From positions 25,091-89,090 of the forward strand of contig WGNP01000009.1 of NCBI GenBank assembly GCA_016124495.1: a DNA stretch of 64,000 nucleotides. Direction: 5' to 3'. The stretch is from Hyphomonas sp. Lineage in GTDB: Bacteria > Pseudomonadota > Alphaproteobacteria > Caulobacterales > Hyphomonadaceae. The notes beneath the pieces are model-generated. The model made no database searches. It worked only from the letters and a program-made list of their open reading frames with translations, and was not told the DNA's origin. The position numbers and the translations under genes are program-made. The first letter of the stretch is position 1, and each line of letters opens with the position of its first letter. Positions 25,038 to 32,974 of the stretch are shown here, one piece after another.

Positions 25038-27248
25038 CTAGCGGCGCCCCCCCGCATAGCCGCGCGGCTCGGCGGAGCTTTCCGACTTCATGCTGAGCGC
25101 GATACGCTTGCGGGCCGCATCCACTTCCTTCACCCGCACACGGACCACCTGCCCGGCGCGAACGACCGCATGCGGATCTTTGACGAACGTGTCCGAGAGC
25201 TCCGAAATGTGGACGAGACCGTCCTGGTGGACGCCGATATCCACGAAGGCGCCGAAGGCCGTGACGTTGGTGACCACACCTTCAAGGGACATACCGGGTT
25301 TCAGGTCCGATAATTTCTCGATGCCGTCCTGGAAGGTCGCGGTCCTGAATTCCGGGCGCGGATCGCGGCCCGGCTTTTCAAGTTCCTTCAGGATGTCGGC
25401 GACGGTCGGCTCGCCGAAGGTGGCGTCGGCAAAGTCGCGTGGCTTCAGCTTCGAGAGGAAGGCCTTGTCGCCGACCAGGCTTTTGACGTCGCGCCCGGTT
25501 TTCTCCGAGATGCGCTCGACCACCTGGTAGGCCTCAGGGTGGACGCCGGAGCCATCGAGCGGGTTCTTAGCATCGCGGATTCGCAGGAAACCGGCGGATT
25601 GCTCGAAGGCCTTCGGACCCATGCGGGGCACTTTCTTCAGCGCGGCGCGGGACTTGAAGGCGCCGTTCTCGTTACGGAAGGCAACGATGTTCGAGGCCAG
25701 CGTCTCGTTGAGGCCGGATACCCGCGCGAGCAGCGGCGCGGAGGCGGTGTTCACGTCGACACCGACGGCGTTCACGCAGTCCTCGACGACGGCGGTGAGT
25801 GAATGCGACAGCGCGGACTGGTCAACATCGTGCTGGTACTGGCCGACACCGATGGCTTTCGGCTCGATCTTCACAAGCTCCGCCAACGGGTCCTGCAGGC
25901 GGCGGGCAATCGACACCGCGCCGCGGATAGACACATCCATGTCCGGAAACTCCTTCGCGGCGAGTTCCGAGGCGGAATAGACCGAGGCGCCCGCTTCAGA
26001 CACCATCACCCGGATGAGGCCGAGGTCCGGCATCTTGCTTTCAAGTTCGGCGACCAGCTTGTCGGTCTCCCGGCTGGCGGTGCCGTTGCCGACGCTGACG
26101 AGCTGGACCTTATGCTTCTTCGCGAGCCTGGCGAGGGTCATCAGGGCGCCCGACCAGTCACGCCTCGGCTCGTGTGGATAGATCGTATCGGTGTCCAGCA
26201 CCTTTCCGGTGGCGTCCACAACAGCAATCTTGCAGCCCGTGCGAATGCCCGGATCGATGCCCATCACCGTTTTCGGACCCGCCGGGGCAGCGAGCAGAAG
26301 GGCTTTTACGTTCTTGGAGAAGACGCTGATCGCTTCACCATCGGCGCGCTCCTTCACACGGGCGAAGAGGTCGTTTGTGCAGGCCGGCGCCAGGCGGGTT
26401 TTCCAGGCGATCTCTGCCGTCTCCGCGAGCCAGGCATCGGCGGGACGACCCTTGCGGGCGCAACCAGCCTTGCTCATCACGAGGCCGACTGCCGGGTGCG
26501 GGCGATCATTCGCATGCGGAATATCGAGTCCAAGCTTCAGCACGCCTTCCTTCTCGCCGCGCAGCAGCGCGAGGAGGCGGTGGGACGGAAGCTGCCCGAT
26601 CGGCTGATCGAAATCGAAGTAGTCAGAGAACTTGGCGCCCTCTTCTGCCTTGCCCCTGGCGACGCTCGAGCGGACCTTGCCTTCAGCCCACATCTTCTCG
26701 CGCACGGCGCCAACGATTTCCGGCGTCTCCGCCAGGGTCTCGACAACAATATGGCGCGCGCCTTCAAGCGCCTCTTCAGCGGAAGCGACGCCCTTGGTTT
26801 TCGAGATGAACTTTGCGGCGATCTCCGCCGGATTGAGATTTGGATTTGCGAGCAGTTGTTCGGCCAGCGGGGCGAGGCCGGCTTCGCGGGCGATGGTCGC
26901 CCTGGTGCGGCGCTTCTGCCTGAACGGCGCATAGAGGTCTTCAAGCGCGACCTTAGTTTCGGCGGCGTTGATCTGTTTTTCGAGCGCGGGGGTGAGCTTG
27001 CCCTGCTCCCGGATGGATTTGAGGACAGTGTCCCGGCGGGCGTTCAGGTCGGTCAGATAGGTGAGACGGGCTGCAAGCTGGCGCAGCTGGGTGTCGTCGA
27101 GACCGCCGGTGCGTTCCTTCCGGTAGCGCGCGATGAACGGAACCGTCGCGCCCTCCCCGATCAGGTCGATTGCCGCAGAGACCTGTTTTTCCTCGACATT
27201 CAGTTCGCGGGCGATGAGGCGGGCAATCGAGACGGGGGCGGCGGACAT
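25038..27248 (-). CDS. tex: Tex-family RNA-binding transcription accessory protein
   Basis: A 736-residue cytoplasmic nucleic-acid-binding protein with a helix-turn-helix-rich N-terminal Tex domain, a YqgF-like fold in the middle (MGIDPGIRTGCKIAVVD), helix-hairpin-helix repeats (PLLARVSGLNETLASNI) and a C-terminal S1 domain (LKPGMSLEGVVTNVTAFGA). The start at MSAAPVSIARLIA has a GAGGA site and matches the family; the earlier in-frame start adds 25 unrelated residues. The terminal tail is RGYAGGRR. Confidence 0.94.
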   Translation of the reverse strand: MSAAPVSIARLIARELNVEEKQVSAAIDLIGEGATVPFIARYRKERTGGLDDTQLRQLAARLTYLTDLNARRDTVLKSIREQGKLTPALEKQINAAETKVALEDLYAPFRQKRRTRATIAREAGLAPLAEQLLANPNLNPAEIAAKFISKTKGVASAEEALEGARHIVVETLAETPEIVGAVREKMWAEGKVRSSVARGKAEEGAKFSDYFDFDQPIGQLPSHRLLALLRGEKEGVLKLGLDIPHANDRPHPAVGLVMSKAGCARKGRPADAWLAETAEIAWKTRLAPACTNDLFARVKERADGEAISVFSKNVKALLLAAPAGPKTVMGIDPGIRTGCKIAVVDATGKVLDTDTIYPHEPRRDWSGALMTLARLAKKHKVQLVSVGNGTASRETDKLVAELESKMPDLGLIRVMVSEAGASVYSASELAAKEFPDMDVSIRGAVSIARRLQDPLAELVKIEPKAIGVGQYQHDVDQSALSHSLTAVVEDCVNAVGVDVNTASAPLLARVSGLNETLASNIVAFRNENGAFKSRAALKKVPRMGPKAFEQSAGFLRIRDAKNPLDGSGVHPEAYQVVERISEKTGRDVKSLVGDKAFLSKLKPRDFADATFGEPTVADILKELEKPGRDPRPEFRTATFQDGIEKLSDLKPGMSLEGVVTNVTAFGAFVDIGVHQDGLVHISELSDTFVKDPHAVVRAGQVVRVRVKEVDAARKRIALSMKSESSAEPRGYAGGRR

Positions 27249-27342
27249 GCGCGGAAAATCCTCTGGATGACAGCAATTCGGGCATACACCCGGACGGGCA
27301 TCATTGGAGCCTGCATGGTTCACAAAAGGTTTCCGGGCGCGG

Positions 27343-27924
27343 CTATTTGCCGGGCGGAACGGGCACCACGGGGGTGAGGATTGTCAGAGCTATCGCCGCC
27401 GAAGCAGCGGCCTCGGCCTGTCGCTTTTCGAGCTCAAGCCGGGCGAGGCGGTCAGCTTCCGGCTCCCGGCCCAGCATTTCCGGCGCGCCCGCGATGACGG
27501 CCTCCGCGAGAGACTGGAGGTCCTCAGCTTCACCCTTGTCTCCCGGCTGGGCAAACCAGGCCACCATTTCGCAGTCTCCGGCCGGCAACTTGCCCTGCGC
27601 TTCGAGACTGGTGACGATGGATTGCTGCTCCGGAGAGAGGGTGCAGGCGCTCGCCGGCGCGGCCGGTTCCGGGGCGGTCAGCCGGTCACTGTCCGGGCTG
27701 CCCGCCAGGGCGAGCGCGGGGTCGATCTGGTCGACGCGGCTGCGGCCGCTTTCGACGGTGGAAAGCTGGTCAAAGGCGGCGCTGCTGCGCTCGGCCATGG
27801 TACGCAACTTGGTGACCTGATTGATTGCGGCGGAGCGATCCGGCTCGGCCTGGGCAATGGCCGCCAATGCAGCGAGTGACAGCACGATAGCCGCATGTTT
27901 CGGACTGATCCACCCGGCACGCAT
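27343..27924 (-). CDS. Secreted protein of unknown function at end of curli operon
   Basis: A 193-residue protein not recognised by family. The signal peptide is at residues 1-26 (MRAGWISPKH to AIAQA). The mature part is helical and acidic, with two cysteines (SACTLSPE, AGDCEM) and an alanine-rich end (QAEAAASAAIA). Its ATG is one base after the stop of the third curlin gene, so it is surely cotranscribed with the curli genes. Candidates by position are a curli chaperone, inhibitor or regulator, but it does not resemble CsgE, CsgC or CsgH by eye. The start at 27924 is chosen for the signal peptide and coupling. Confidence 0.75.
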   Translation of the reverse strand: MRAGWISPKHAAIVLSLAALAAIAQAEPDRSAAINQVTKLRTMAERSSAAFDQLSTVESGRSRVDQIDPALALAGSPDSDRLTAPEPAAPASACTLSPEQQSIVTSLEAQGKLPAGDCEMVAWFAQPGDKGEAEDLQSLAEAVIAGAPEMLGREPEADRLARLELEKRQAEAAASAAIALTILTPVVPVPPGK

Positions 27925-27925
27925 G

Positions 27926-28414
27926 TCAGGGCACTGTCTGCGTGATGGATATCTGCGCGCCGCCATACTGCGAAACCGAAAGGCCGAGGGCGTCGCCGTA
28001 CTGGCGGTGGACAAAAACGTTCCCTGCGCCGGTCTGGCTGATTTCAGAAAGATTTGCGCTACCGTCCTGGATCACGTCGATGACGTTGCCGCAGGCGCAT
28101 TGGGTGACATCGACGGCGTTGTCTGCGCCAGACTGCGCGACACGGGTCCAGGCTCCGTAGGCGGAACCTGTCTGCGTGACCTCAACGATATTGCTTTCCC
28201 CAGTCTGACGGATAATGGCCAGATTCGCCTCGCCCGGCGCTTCCGAGCCTGAAGAGCCTTCCCCGGAATAGAGGTCGCTGCTGCCCAGCGAGGCCTTGAG
28301 GTCAAGGCTGCCAAGCAATGCATCTTCACTGGAGACCTGCGCGCCAGCGGTTCCGGCAAAATTGAGGGCGACCATCAAGGCCGCCCCCACTTGTATGAAG
28401 CGATACGGCTTCAT
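27926..28414 (-). CDS. Short curlin-like protein (CsgB/CsgA family, third curlin)
   Basis: A 162-residue exported protein with a signal to about residue 26 (GTAGAQ). The N-terminal spacer is Ser/Gly/Glu-rich. About seven curlin half-repeats of the x-V-x-Q-x-G-x-x-N type follow (IIRQTGESNIVEVTQTG, VAQSGADNAVDVTQ, ISQTGAGNVFVHRQYG). The low repeat number and the C-terminal QYGGAQISITQ resemble nucleator proteins such as CsgB. Two close cysteines (CAC) interrupt one repeat. It begins seven bases after the second curlin. Confidence 0.82.
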   Translation of the reverse strand: MKPYRFIQVGAALMVALNFAGTAGAQVSSEDALLGSLDLKASLGSSDLYSGEGSSGSEAPGEANLAIIRQTGESNIVEVTQTGSAYGAWTRVAQSGADNAVDVTQCACGNVIDVIQDGSANLSEISQTGAGNVFVHRQYGDALGLSVSQYGGAQISITQTVP

Positions 28415-28421
28415 CTGCCGA

Positions 28422-29489
28422 CTACTGCGCGACGCTCGCCAGATGGCCGGTGCCGGTCTGGAAGATGCCAGACTGAGCATAGGCGCTGGCCTGGTCAACG
28501 AAGGCCTCGTTGGCTCCGCCATTCTGCAGGATCGACGACACGATGTTACCAGAGCCGGTTGCAAGGCCGGTCTGGTTGACTTCGGCAACGTTCAATCCGC
28601 CGCCCGTCACATTGTCCAGCTGCTCGATTTCGGAGATCGCAAAGTTACCGGACTGGAAGACACGGGCAATGCTGCCCTCATCGGACGAGGCCTGGATGAC
28701 TTCGGCGATGTTTGAAGAACCGGTGGCATCGATCTCAACCAGCCCGTCGCGCGATTCCTGGGTGACCGTGGCCGCGTTGGACGCGCCTTCCATCGTGATG
28801 GTGATCACGCCGTTGGCACCGTCTTCAATCACTCGGGCATTATGGTTGAAACCGATCTGCGAGACGAAGATGCTCGCATTCGCCCCATCATTATCGATGT
28901 CGACCCGGCTGCTGAAGGTTTCAGGCGCACTGCCCGGGCCAGCCTCGAAAGTGCCCTGGAAGACTTCAACCTCACCGTTCGATCCGCGCTGTTCGACGAT
29001 CGCCGTGTTGGTGCGGCCGTTCTGGTCGATGTTCGCGACAGGTACGACGGAACCGGCCAGCTGACGGATAGTGCCGGTGTTGCGGTCCCCGCGCTGCTGG
29101 ATCGAGGCCGTCGCATCCGGCGCCGCCTGGCGGATCAGAGCGTCGTTGTTGCGGGTCACGATATAGTCATGGATCTGGTCGATGGAGGCATCGCCGCGGG
29201 CGCGGCGCTGATCGATCAGAGCCGTGTTTGCGAAGCTTGCACCGAAGGGGCTCGTCGCCGAGGTCTGCGTAATCGAAGCATCATTGCGGTTGCCAGTCTG
29301 GATAATCTCCGCTCTGCCCTGACCGTTGATTATGCCATCAGCCGCCTGGTCGATTTCTGCGTCGTTCTGATTACCCGTCTGGGTAATGCGCGCCGAGTTG
29401 TCAAACGAGGTCGACGGAAAGGTCTGGGCGTGGGCCGAGGCAAATCCGAGGACGGACATTGACGCAGCAAGAACAAGGTATCTTTTCAT
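28422..29489 (-). CDS. Curlin repeat protein (second curlin)
   Basis: A 355-residue exported amyloid subunit. The signal peptide (MKRYLVLAAS to AHAQ) is preceded by a GAGAGGA ribosome site that fixes the ATG at 29489. The body is built of irregular 11- and longer-residue curlin half-repeats (RITQTGNQNDAEIDQ, IIQTGNRNDASITQ, IRQAAPDATASIQQ). Insertions between repeats are longer than in the first curlin. It lies 33 bases downstream of the first curlin and is predicted to be secreted through CsgG. Confidence 0.85.
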   Translation of the reverse strand: MKRYLVLAASMSVLGFASAHAQTFPSTSFDNSARITQTGNQNDAEIDQAADGIINGQGRAEIIQTGNRNDASITQTSATSPFGASFANTALIDQRRARGDASIDQIHDYIVTRNNDALIRQAAPDATASIQQRGDRNTGTIRQLAGSVVPVANIDQNGRTNTAIVEQRGSNGEVEVFQGTFEAGPGSAPETFSSRVDIDNDGANASIFVSQIGFNHNARVIEDGANGVITITMEGASNAATVTQESRDGLVEIDATGSSNIAEVIQASSDEGSIARVFQSGNFAISEIEQLDNVTGGGLNVAEVNQTGLATGSGNIVSSILQNGGANEAFVDQASAYAQSGIFQTGTGHLASVAQ

Positions 29490-29522
29490 AATCCTCTCCC
29501 TGAGGAGGGCCAAAGGGCCCGC

Positions 29523-30848
29523 TTACTGGTTGATGGACGCGTAGTTGTTGTTACCGACCTGCGTAATGAACGACACAGCGTCATTGGACGACTGGGTCAC
29601 CTGGGCCTCGTTGCCCGAGCCGCCCGACTGCAAGATCTCGGCATAGCTGCCCGCGCCGGTCTGGAGGACATCGATCAGGCCGGCATTGCCGGTCTGAGTG
29701 ATCAGCACATCGTTGTCGGCGCCTGTCTGATCGATCACGGCTACGTTATCGAGGCCGCCCTGCGTGATGGTCGAGAGGTTCTCGTCACCGGACTGCATGA
29801 CCGTCAGGTCGTTCCTGCTGCCGGACTGAAGAAGAACCGCTTCGTTTGTGAAACCAACCTGGTCCAGCGCAAGCATATTTGCATCACCCGACTGGCCGAC
29901 AGATGCCTTGTTGTCGTCGCTGAGCTGGCTGACGGTCATCTGATTGTCGAAGCCGGCCTGCGAACCGTCGAGGGTGTTGCCCGCGCCTGCCTGTTCGATC
30001 CCGACAGCCGAGTCATTGGCTGACTGAACGAAATCCGCTGCATCACCGACAACGTTATCCGAACCGGACTGGTTGCTGATGAATTCTGAATCGCTGCCAA
30101 GCTGGCTGACGAACGCCGTGTTGCCCAAGGACGTCCCGATCTGGGTGATCTGAACGAGCGAGCCGACGCCGGACTGGTTGGCATCTGCCGTATTGTTCTG
30201 GCCGCTTTGCTCGATTTCAGCGGTGTTGTCTGCGCCGCCTTGCGTGACCAAGGCGTTCTGTTCGTCGCCCGATTGCATGACGGACACCTCACCGTCGGTC
30301 CCGGTCTGTTCGACATCGGCCATGCTGTTGTTCGACGGGCCGCTGGAGTAGCCCTGGTCGACCGTTACCGAACCGCCAACACCCACCTGGTCAACGACCG
30401 AGTCGTTGTCTGAACCGTTCTGCCTGATGTCAGCAGTCTCTTCTGCCGCCGCTTCCTGTTTTACAACGGACGAGTTGCCGGTCCCGTCCTGAAAGACACT
30501 GGCCGTAGCGCCATCACCGGTCTGGACGATGCTGGAAGAGTTCACGCTGCTCGATCCGCCGCCCGTGTTGAACTGCTCAACATCAGCAATGTTCCCATCG
30601 CCGGCCTGCACGATATCACTCGAATTGCGTGCTGCGCCGAGACCCGAGGTCGCGGTGTCCGACTGCTCCACCTGCGCGGAGTTCTCGTCGCCGGTCTGCT
30701 CGATGTCAGAGCTGCCTGCATAGCCACCGGTCTGGTCGACAATCGCAGACTGGTTGGTGTTGTTCTGCGTCACATTGGACGAGTTGGCGAATGCAGGGCT
30801 CGCCATAACGAGCGCCATGGCCGCGCCGGCCATCAGTTTAATACGCAT
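29523..30848 (-). CDS. Large curlin repeat protein (first curlin, CsgA-like)
   Basis: A 441-residue major-subunit candidate. The signal peptide is at residues 1-21 (SPAFA). About 35 half-repeats of 11 residues with the pattern V-x-Q-x-G-x-x-N follow (IEQTGDENSAQVEQ, VMQSGDENLSTITQ, VIDQTGADNDVLITQTG). The last one, ITQVGNNNYASINQ, resembles the CsgA C-terminal repeat. E. coli CsgA has only five full repeats, so this is far longer. It lies 52 bases after csgG. The internal DNA repeats are degenerate and coding, not a CRISPR. Confidence 0.9.
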   Translation of the reverse strand: MRIKLMAGAAMALVMASPAFANSSNVTQNNTNQSAIVDQTGGYAGSSDIEQTGDENSAQVEQSDTATSGLGAARNSSDIVQAGDGNIADVEQFNTGGGSSSVNSSSIVQTGDGATASVFQDGTGNSSVVKQEAAAEETADIRQNGSDNDSVVDQVGVGGSVTVDQGYSSGPSNNSMADVEQTGTDGEVSVMQSGDEQNALVTQGGADNTAEIEQSGQNNTADANQSGVGSLVQITQIGTSLGNTAFVSQLGSDSEFISNQSGSDNVVGDAADFVQSANDSAVGIEQAGAGNTLDGSQAGFDNQMTVSQLSDDNKASVGQSGDANMLALDQVGFTNEAVLLQSGSRNDLTVMQSGDENLSTITQGGLDNVAVIDQTGADNDVLITQTGNAGLIDVLQTGAGSYAEILQSGGSGNEAQVTQSSNDAVSFITQVGNNNYASINQ

Positions 30849-30900
30849 GTTGATACTTCTCCACTAGAATGCGTCCCAGCCGGCCGTCAGGCAGGCCCCC

Positions 30901-32196
30901 TTAGCTAAGTCCAGCCCCTTGTGTCCCCGGGTCTGGCAATATCCGCGCACGCGGCGCTTCTCTTTGTCTGGCGGATCGTGATTGTGGCTGGGCAGCCGCA
31001 GTCATGACACGCAGCATTTCGTACTCAGTCCACGAAAATCGCTGAAGACCGTTTTGCGCAACCGGATTCACCTCACGGGAGACTGGCGCGGATGCGGGCA
31101 CGATCTGCGGCGATGCTTCATTGACCGAGGCAACCGGAAGCGCCGCCTGAGGCTCATCAGCTGCAGGCTTCTCCGCAAGAGGGGCAGGCTCGCTGACCGC
31201 AGCTGCCGCGGTAACCGGCGGGTCCGCGCGCAAAGTCCTCGAGGTAACCTCACTCCTGCTCACCGCAGCCGTTTCCCTGACCGGGGGAACATCTTCCTGC
31301 CGTGCAAAGTTGATGTCCGGATCCTCAATAAATCCGTCACGCTCAGCTACATATTTCTCGAGCAGCGCTGCCCCGGCGAGCTGGTCCTGGAACTGCCAGA
31401 CGCCCAGTGCGGCGCCTTCCATGATCAGGAGCTCAACTGCCTTCTCCGTTGCCTGGCGCAATGCGAGCAGGTCCGGCTCGTTGGTCGTGATACCGGTATC
31501 GACTTCGAGGAGTTCCTTGAAGCTGACATACCGGAACGCGTTGGCCGCAACGCCGATGGACGCGATCTTCTTCGAGGCGACGACGGAGGTAATCACCTCG
31601 CCCGATTTCACGCTGACGGCGCGCAGATAAACGGTGACCTTGTCTTCGCGGTAGTCCGTCTTGGCGCCGATACCAAGGAAGCGTGCGCCAGCCCCGCCGG
31701 TCAGGGTGTTGGTGTCATAGCCAATTATGCCGCCTTCGAGAATGATGCCCGCAAACAGCAGCGGCGGAAGGGCGGCTTCATTGAGCTCTTCCTCGCCAAG
31801 ATACTGCTTGCGCATCTCACGGATAATCTGGCGTTCTTTCAGGAGATTATCCAGATTTTCGCGTTCAATCACCGTAAACCAGCTGCGATCTCCGGCGTCC
31901 TGGAGGGCCTTGAGAAGAACCGATGTCGAGCCTTGGGTTACCGCGCGCGAGAGTGTTTGTACGCCTTCGGACGGTTTGAACTGACCGGTCTGGTCTTCAA
32001 AGGAGTATACCGCGACGGCCGCCTTTTCGACCGGCGCAGGCAGCGCGCGAAGCCGGGACTGCGTTTCGGTCCGCACTTCGGAGACCGCCGGCTGCTGGAT
32101 AAAACCGGGATGGTCATCATGAGTAGTGGCGCATGCGCCGACCATCAGTGGAAGGAGAGAAGCGCCAAGCGCCAGGCGTCTGAGAGCGCGCAACAT
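30901..32196 (-). CDS. csgG: Curli secretion channel lipoprotein CsgG, C-terminally extended
   Basis: A 431-residue outer-membrane lipoprotein forming the nonameric curlin export pore. The lipobox VGACAT puts the lipidated cysteine at residue 22. The conserved CsgG core (about 55-295) contains VAVYSFEDQTGQFKPS, WFTVIERENLDNLLKERQI and ILEGGIIGYDTNT. About 130 further residues, rich in Ala, Pro and Glu, follow and are not in the E. coli protein (277 residues). The start is inside the 3' end of csgF as read here. Confidence 0.95.
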   Translation of the reverse strand: MLRALRRLALGASLLPLMVGACATTHDDHPGFIQQPAVSEVRTETQSRLRALPAPVEKAAVAVYSFEDQTGQFKPSEGVQTLSRAVTQGSTSVLLKALQDAGDRSWFTVIERENLDNLLKERQIIREMRKQYLGEEELNEAALPPLLFAGIILEGGIIGYDTNTLTGGAGARFLGIGAKTDYREDKVTVYLRAVSVKSGEVITSVVASKKIASIGVAANAFRYVSFKELLEVDTGITTNEPDLLALRQATEKAVELLIMEGAALGVWQFQDQLAGAALLEKYVAERDGFIEDPDINFARQEDVPPVRETAAVSRSEVTSRTLRADPPVTAAAAVSEPAPLAEKPAADEPQAALPVASVNEASPQIVPASAPVSREVNPVAQNGLQRFSWTEYEMLRVMTAAAQPQSRSARQREAPRARILPDPGTQGAGLS

Positions 32197-32786
32197 GTCA
32201 GCCCCCCCCCCGGAACCAGATCACCTTCGCCGGTGATCAGCCCGCTGAGGTCATCCAGCGATCCGCCGTCGCTTTGCGAGCCCGGCGCAGGGGCCAAAAG
32301 GTCGCCGCCGCCGCCCAGCAGACGGGCGATCTGCCCTGCCGGGTCGCCCTGGCTCGTCTGGCCGAGGAGAGGGATCGAGATCTCCGTCACTGCGCCGGTT
32401 GTCGAGTCCGTAATCGTAAGCGAGACGGAGTCGATCAGGCGTACGAAGGTGATCGTCTGGTCGCCGAAGGTTATCGTCCCGCTATCCTGCGGGTTCTCAC
32501 CGAATATTGCGTCATTAACCTGAGCCGCAAGCGAAGAGAGCAGGCGGCTCTGGAGCTGTCGCAGGAACTGATCGACCTGTGTGTTGCCGCCGGTCTTGCT
32601 TTCAGGATCCTTGTAATCGTTCTGGGCATTCGCGATGCCAAGGAGATGCGCAGAGTTGAAGCTGTCGCCGCCAAAGGACGGGTTGACCGGGGTATACACC
32701 AGTTCCTGAGCGGACGCCGCAAGGCCGATCCAGCTGAGCGCGGCAACTGAAGCAGCTGCGCGCGCGATTGATTTCAGTCCTGGCAT
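32145..32786 (-). CDS. csgF: Curli assembly factor CsgF, 3' end altered by a G10 tract
   Basis: An exported protein that couples CsgG to the nucleator at the cell surface. The signal peptide is MPGLKSIARA to ASAQ, with AGAGGA upstream of the ATG at 32786. The CsgF hallmarks NPSFGG, NSAHLLGIANAQNDYKDP and DFLR-like VDQFLRQLQSRLLSSL are clear. The last about 18 residues (LTCCALSDAWRL...) come from reading past a run of ten G on the coding strand into csgG. With nine G the frame would stop at a TGA four bases before the csgG ATG, giving a normal-looking end. The true product therefore may be shorter. Confidence 0.88.
   Translation of the reverse strand: MPGLKSIARAAASVAALSWIGLAASAQELVYTPVNPSFGGDSFNSAHLLGIANAQNDYKDPESKTGGNTQVDQFLRQLQSRLLSSLAAQVNDAIFGENPQDSGTITFGDQTITFVRLIDSVSLTITDSTTGAVTEISIPLLGQTSQGDPAGQIARLLGGGGDLLAPAPGSQSDGGSLDDLSGLITGEGDLVPGGGLTCCALSDAWRLALLSFH
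32202..32211. repeat. Homopolymer tract C10/G10 at csgF-csgG junction
   Basis: Ten consecutive C on the plus strand (G on the coding strand) end five bases upstream of the csgG ATG. Tract length decides whether csgF stops before csgG or reads into it, so it is a candidate slippage site or a sequencing/assembly length error. Confidence 0.8.
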
Positions 32787-32865
32787 TACGCGGATCCTCT
32801 TTATGGAGGACATCAGCCTGCGGTGAAGTACAATGACTGATGCGTCCCCACACATCTATATGCAA

Positions 32866-32894
32866 GTTAAACGCCAAGTATGATTTTGCGTCAA
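32866..32894 (-). promoter_or_regulatory. Putative promoter of the curli operon
   Basis: TTGACG (32889-32894) and TTTAAC (32866-32871), read on the minus strand, are 17 bases apart. They lie about 80 bases upstream of csgF in an AT-rich stretch, the richest in the neighbourhood. The -10 match is weak. Confidence 0.35.
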
Positions 32895-32974
32895 CCATCA
32901 GTCGTCTATCAAGTACATATTTAACCTTAACAACATCAAGTATTCGCGTGTGAGGCGAGTATTCTGATCTTGGT

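Noticed and set aside
25803..27377. A 524-codon plus-strand frame opposite tex
   Set aside because: Tex is complete with S1 and YqgF-like domains on the other strand; the antisense product is low in hydrophobic-core patterns and unrecognisable.
29523..30848. Dense short repeats suggestive of a CRISPR or satellite array
   Set aside because: The repeats are degenerate, in frame and encode the V-x-Q-x-G-x-x-N curlin pattern; there are no identical repeats separated by unique spacers.
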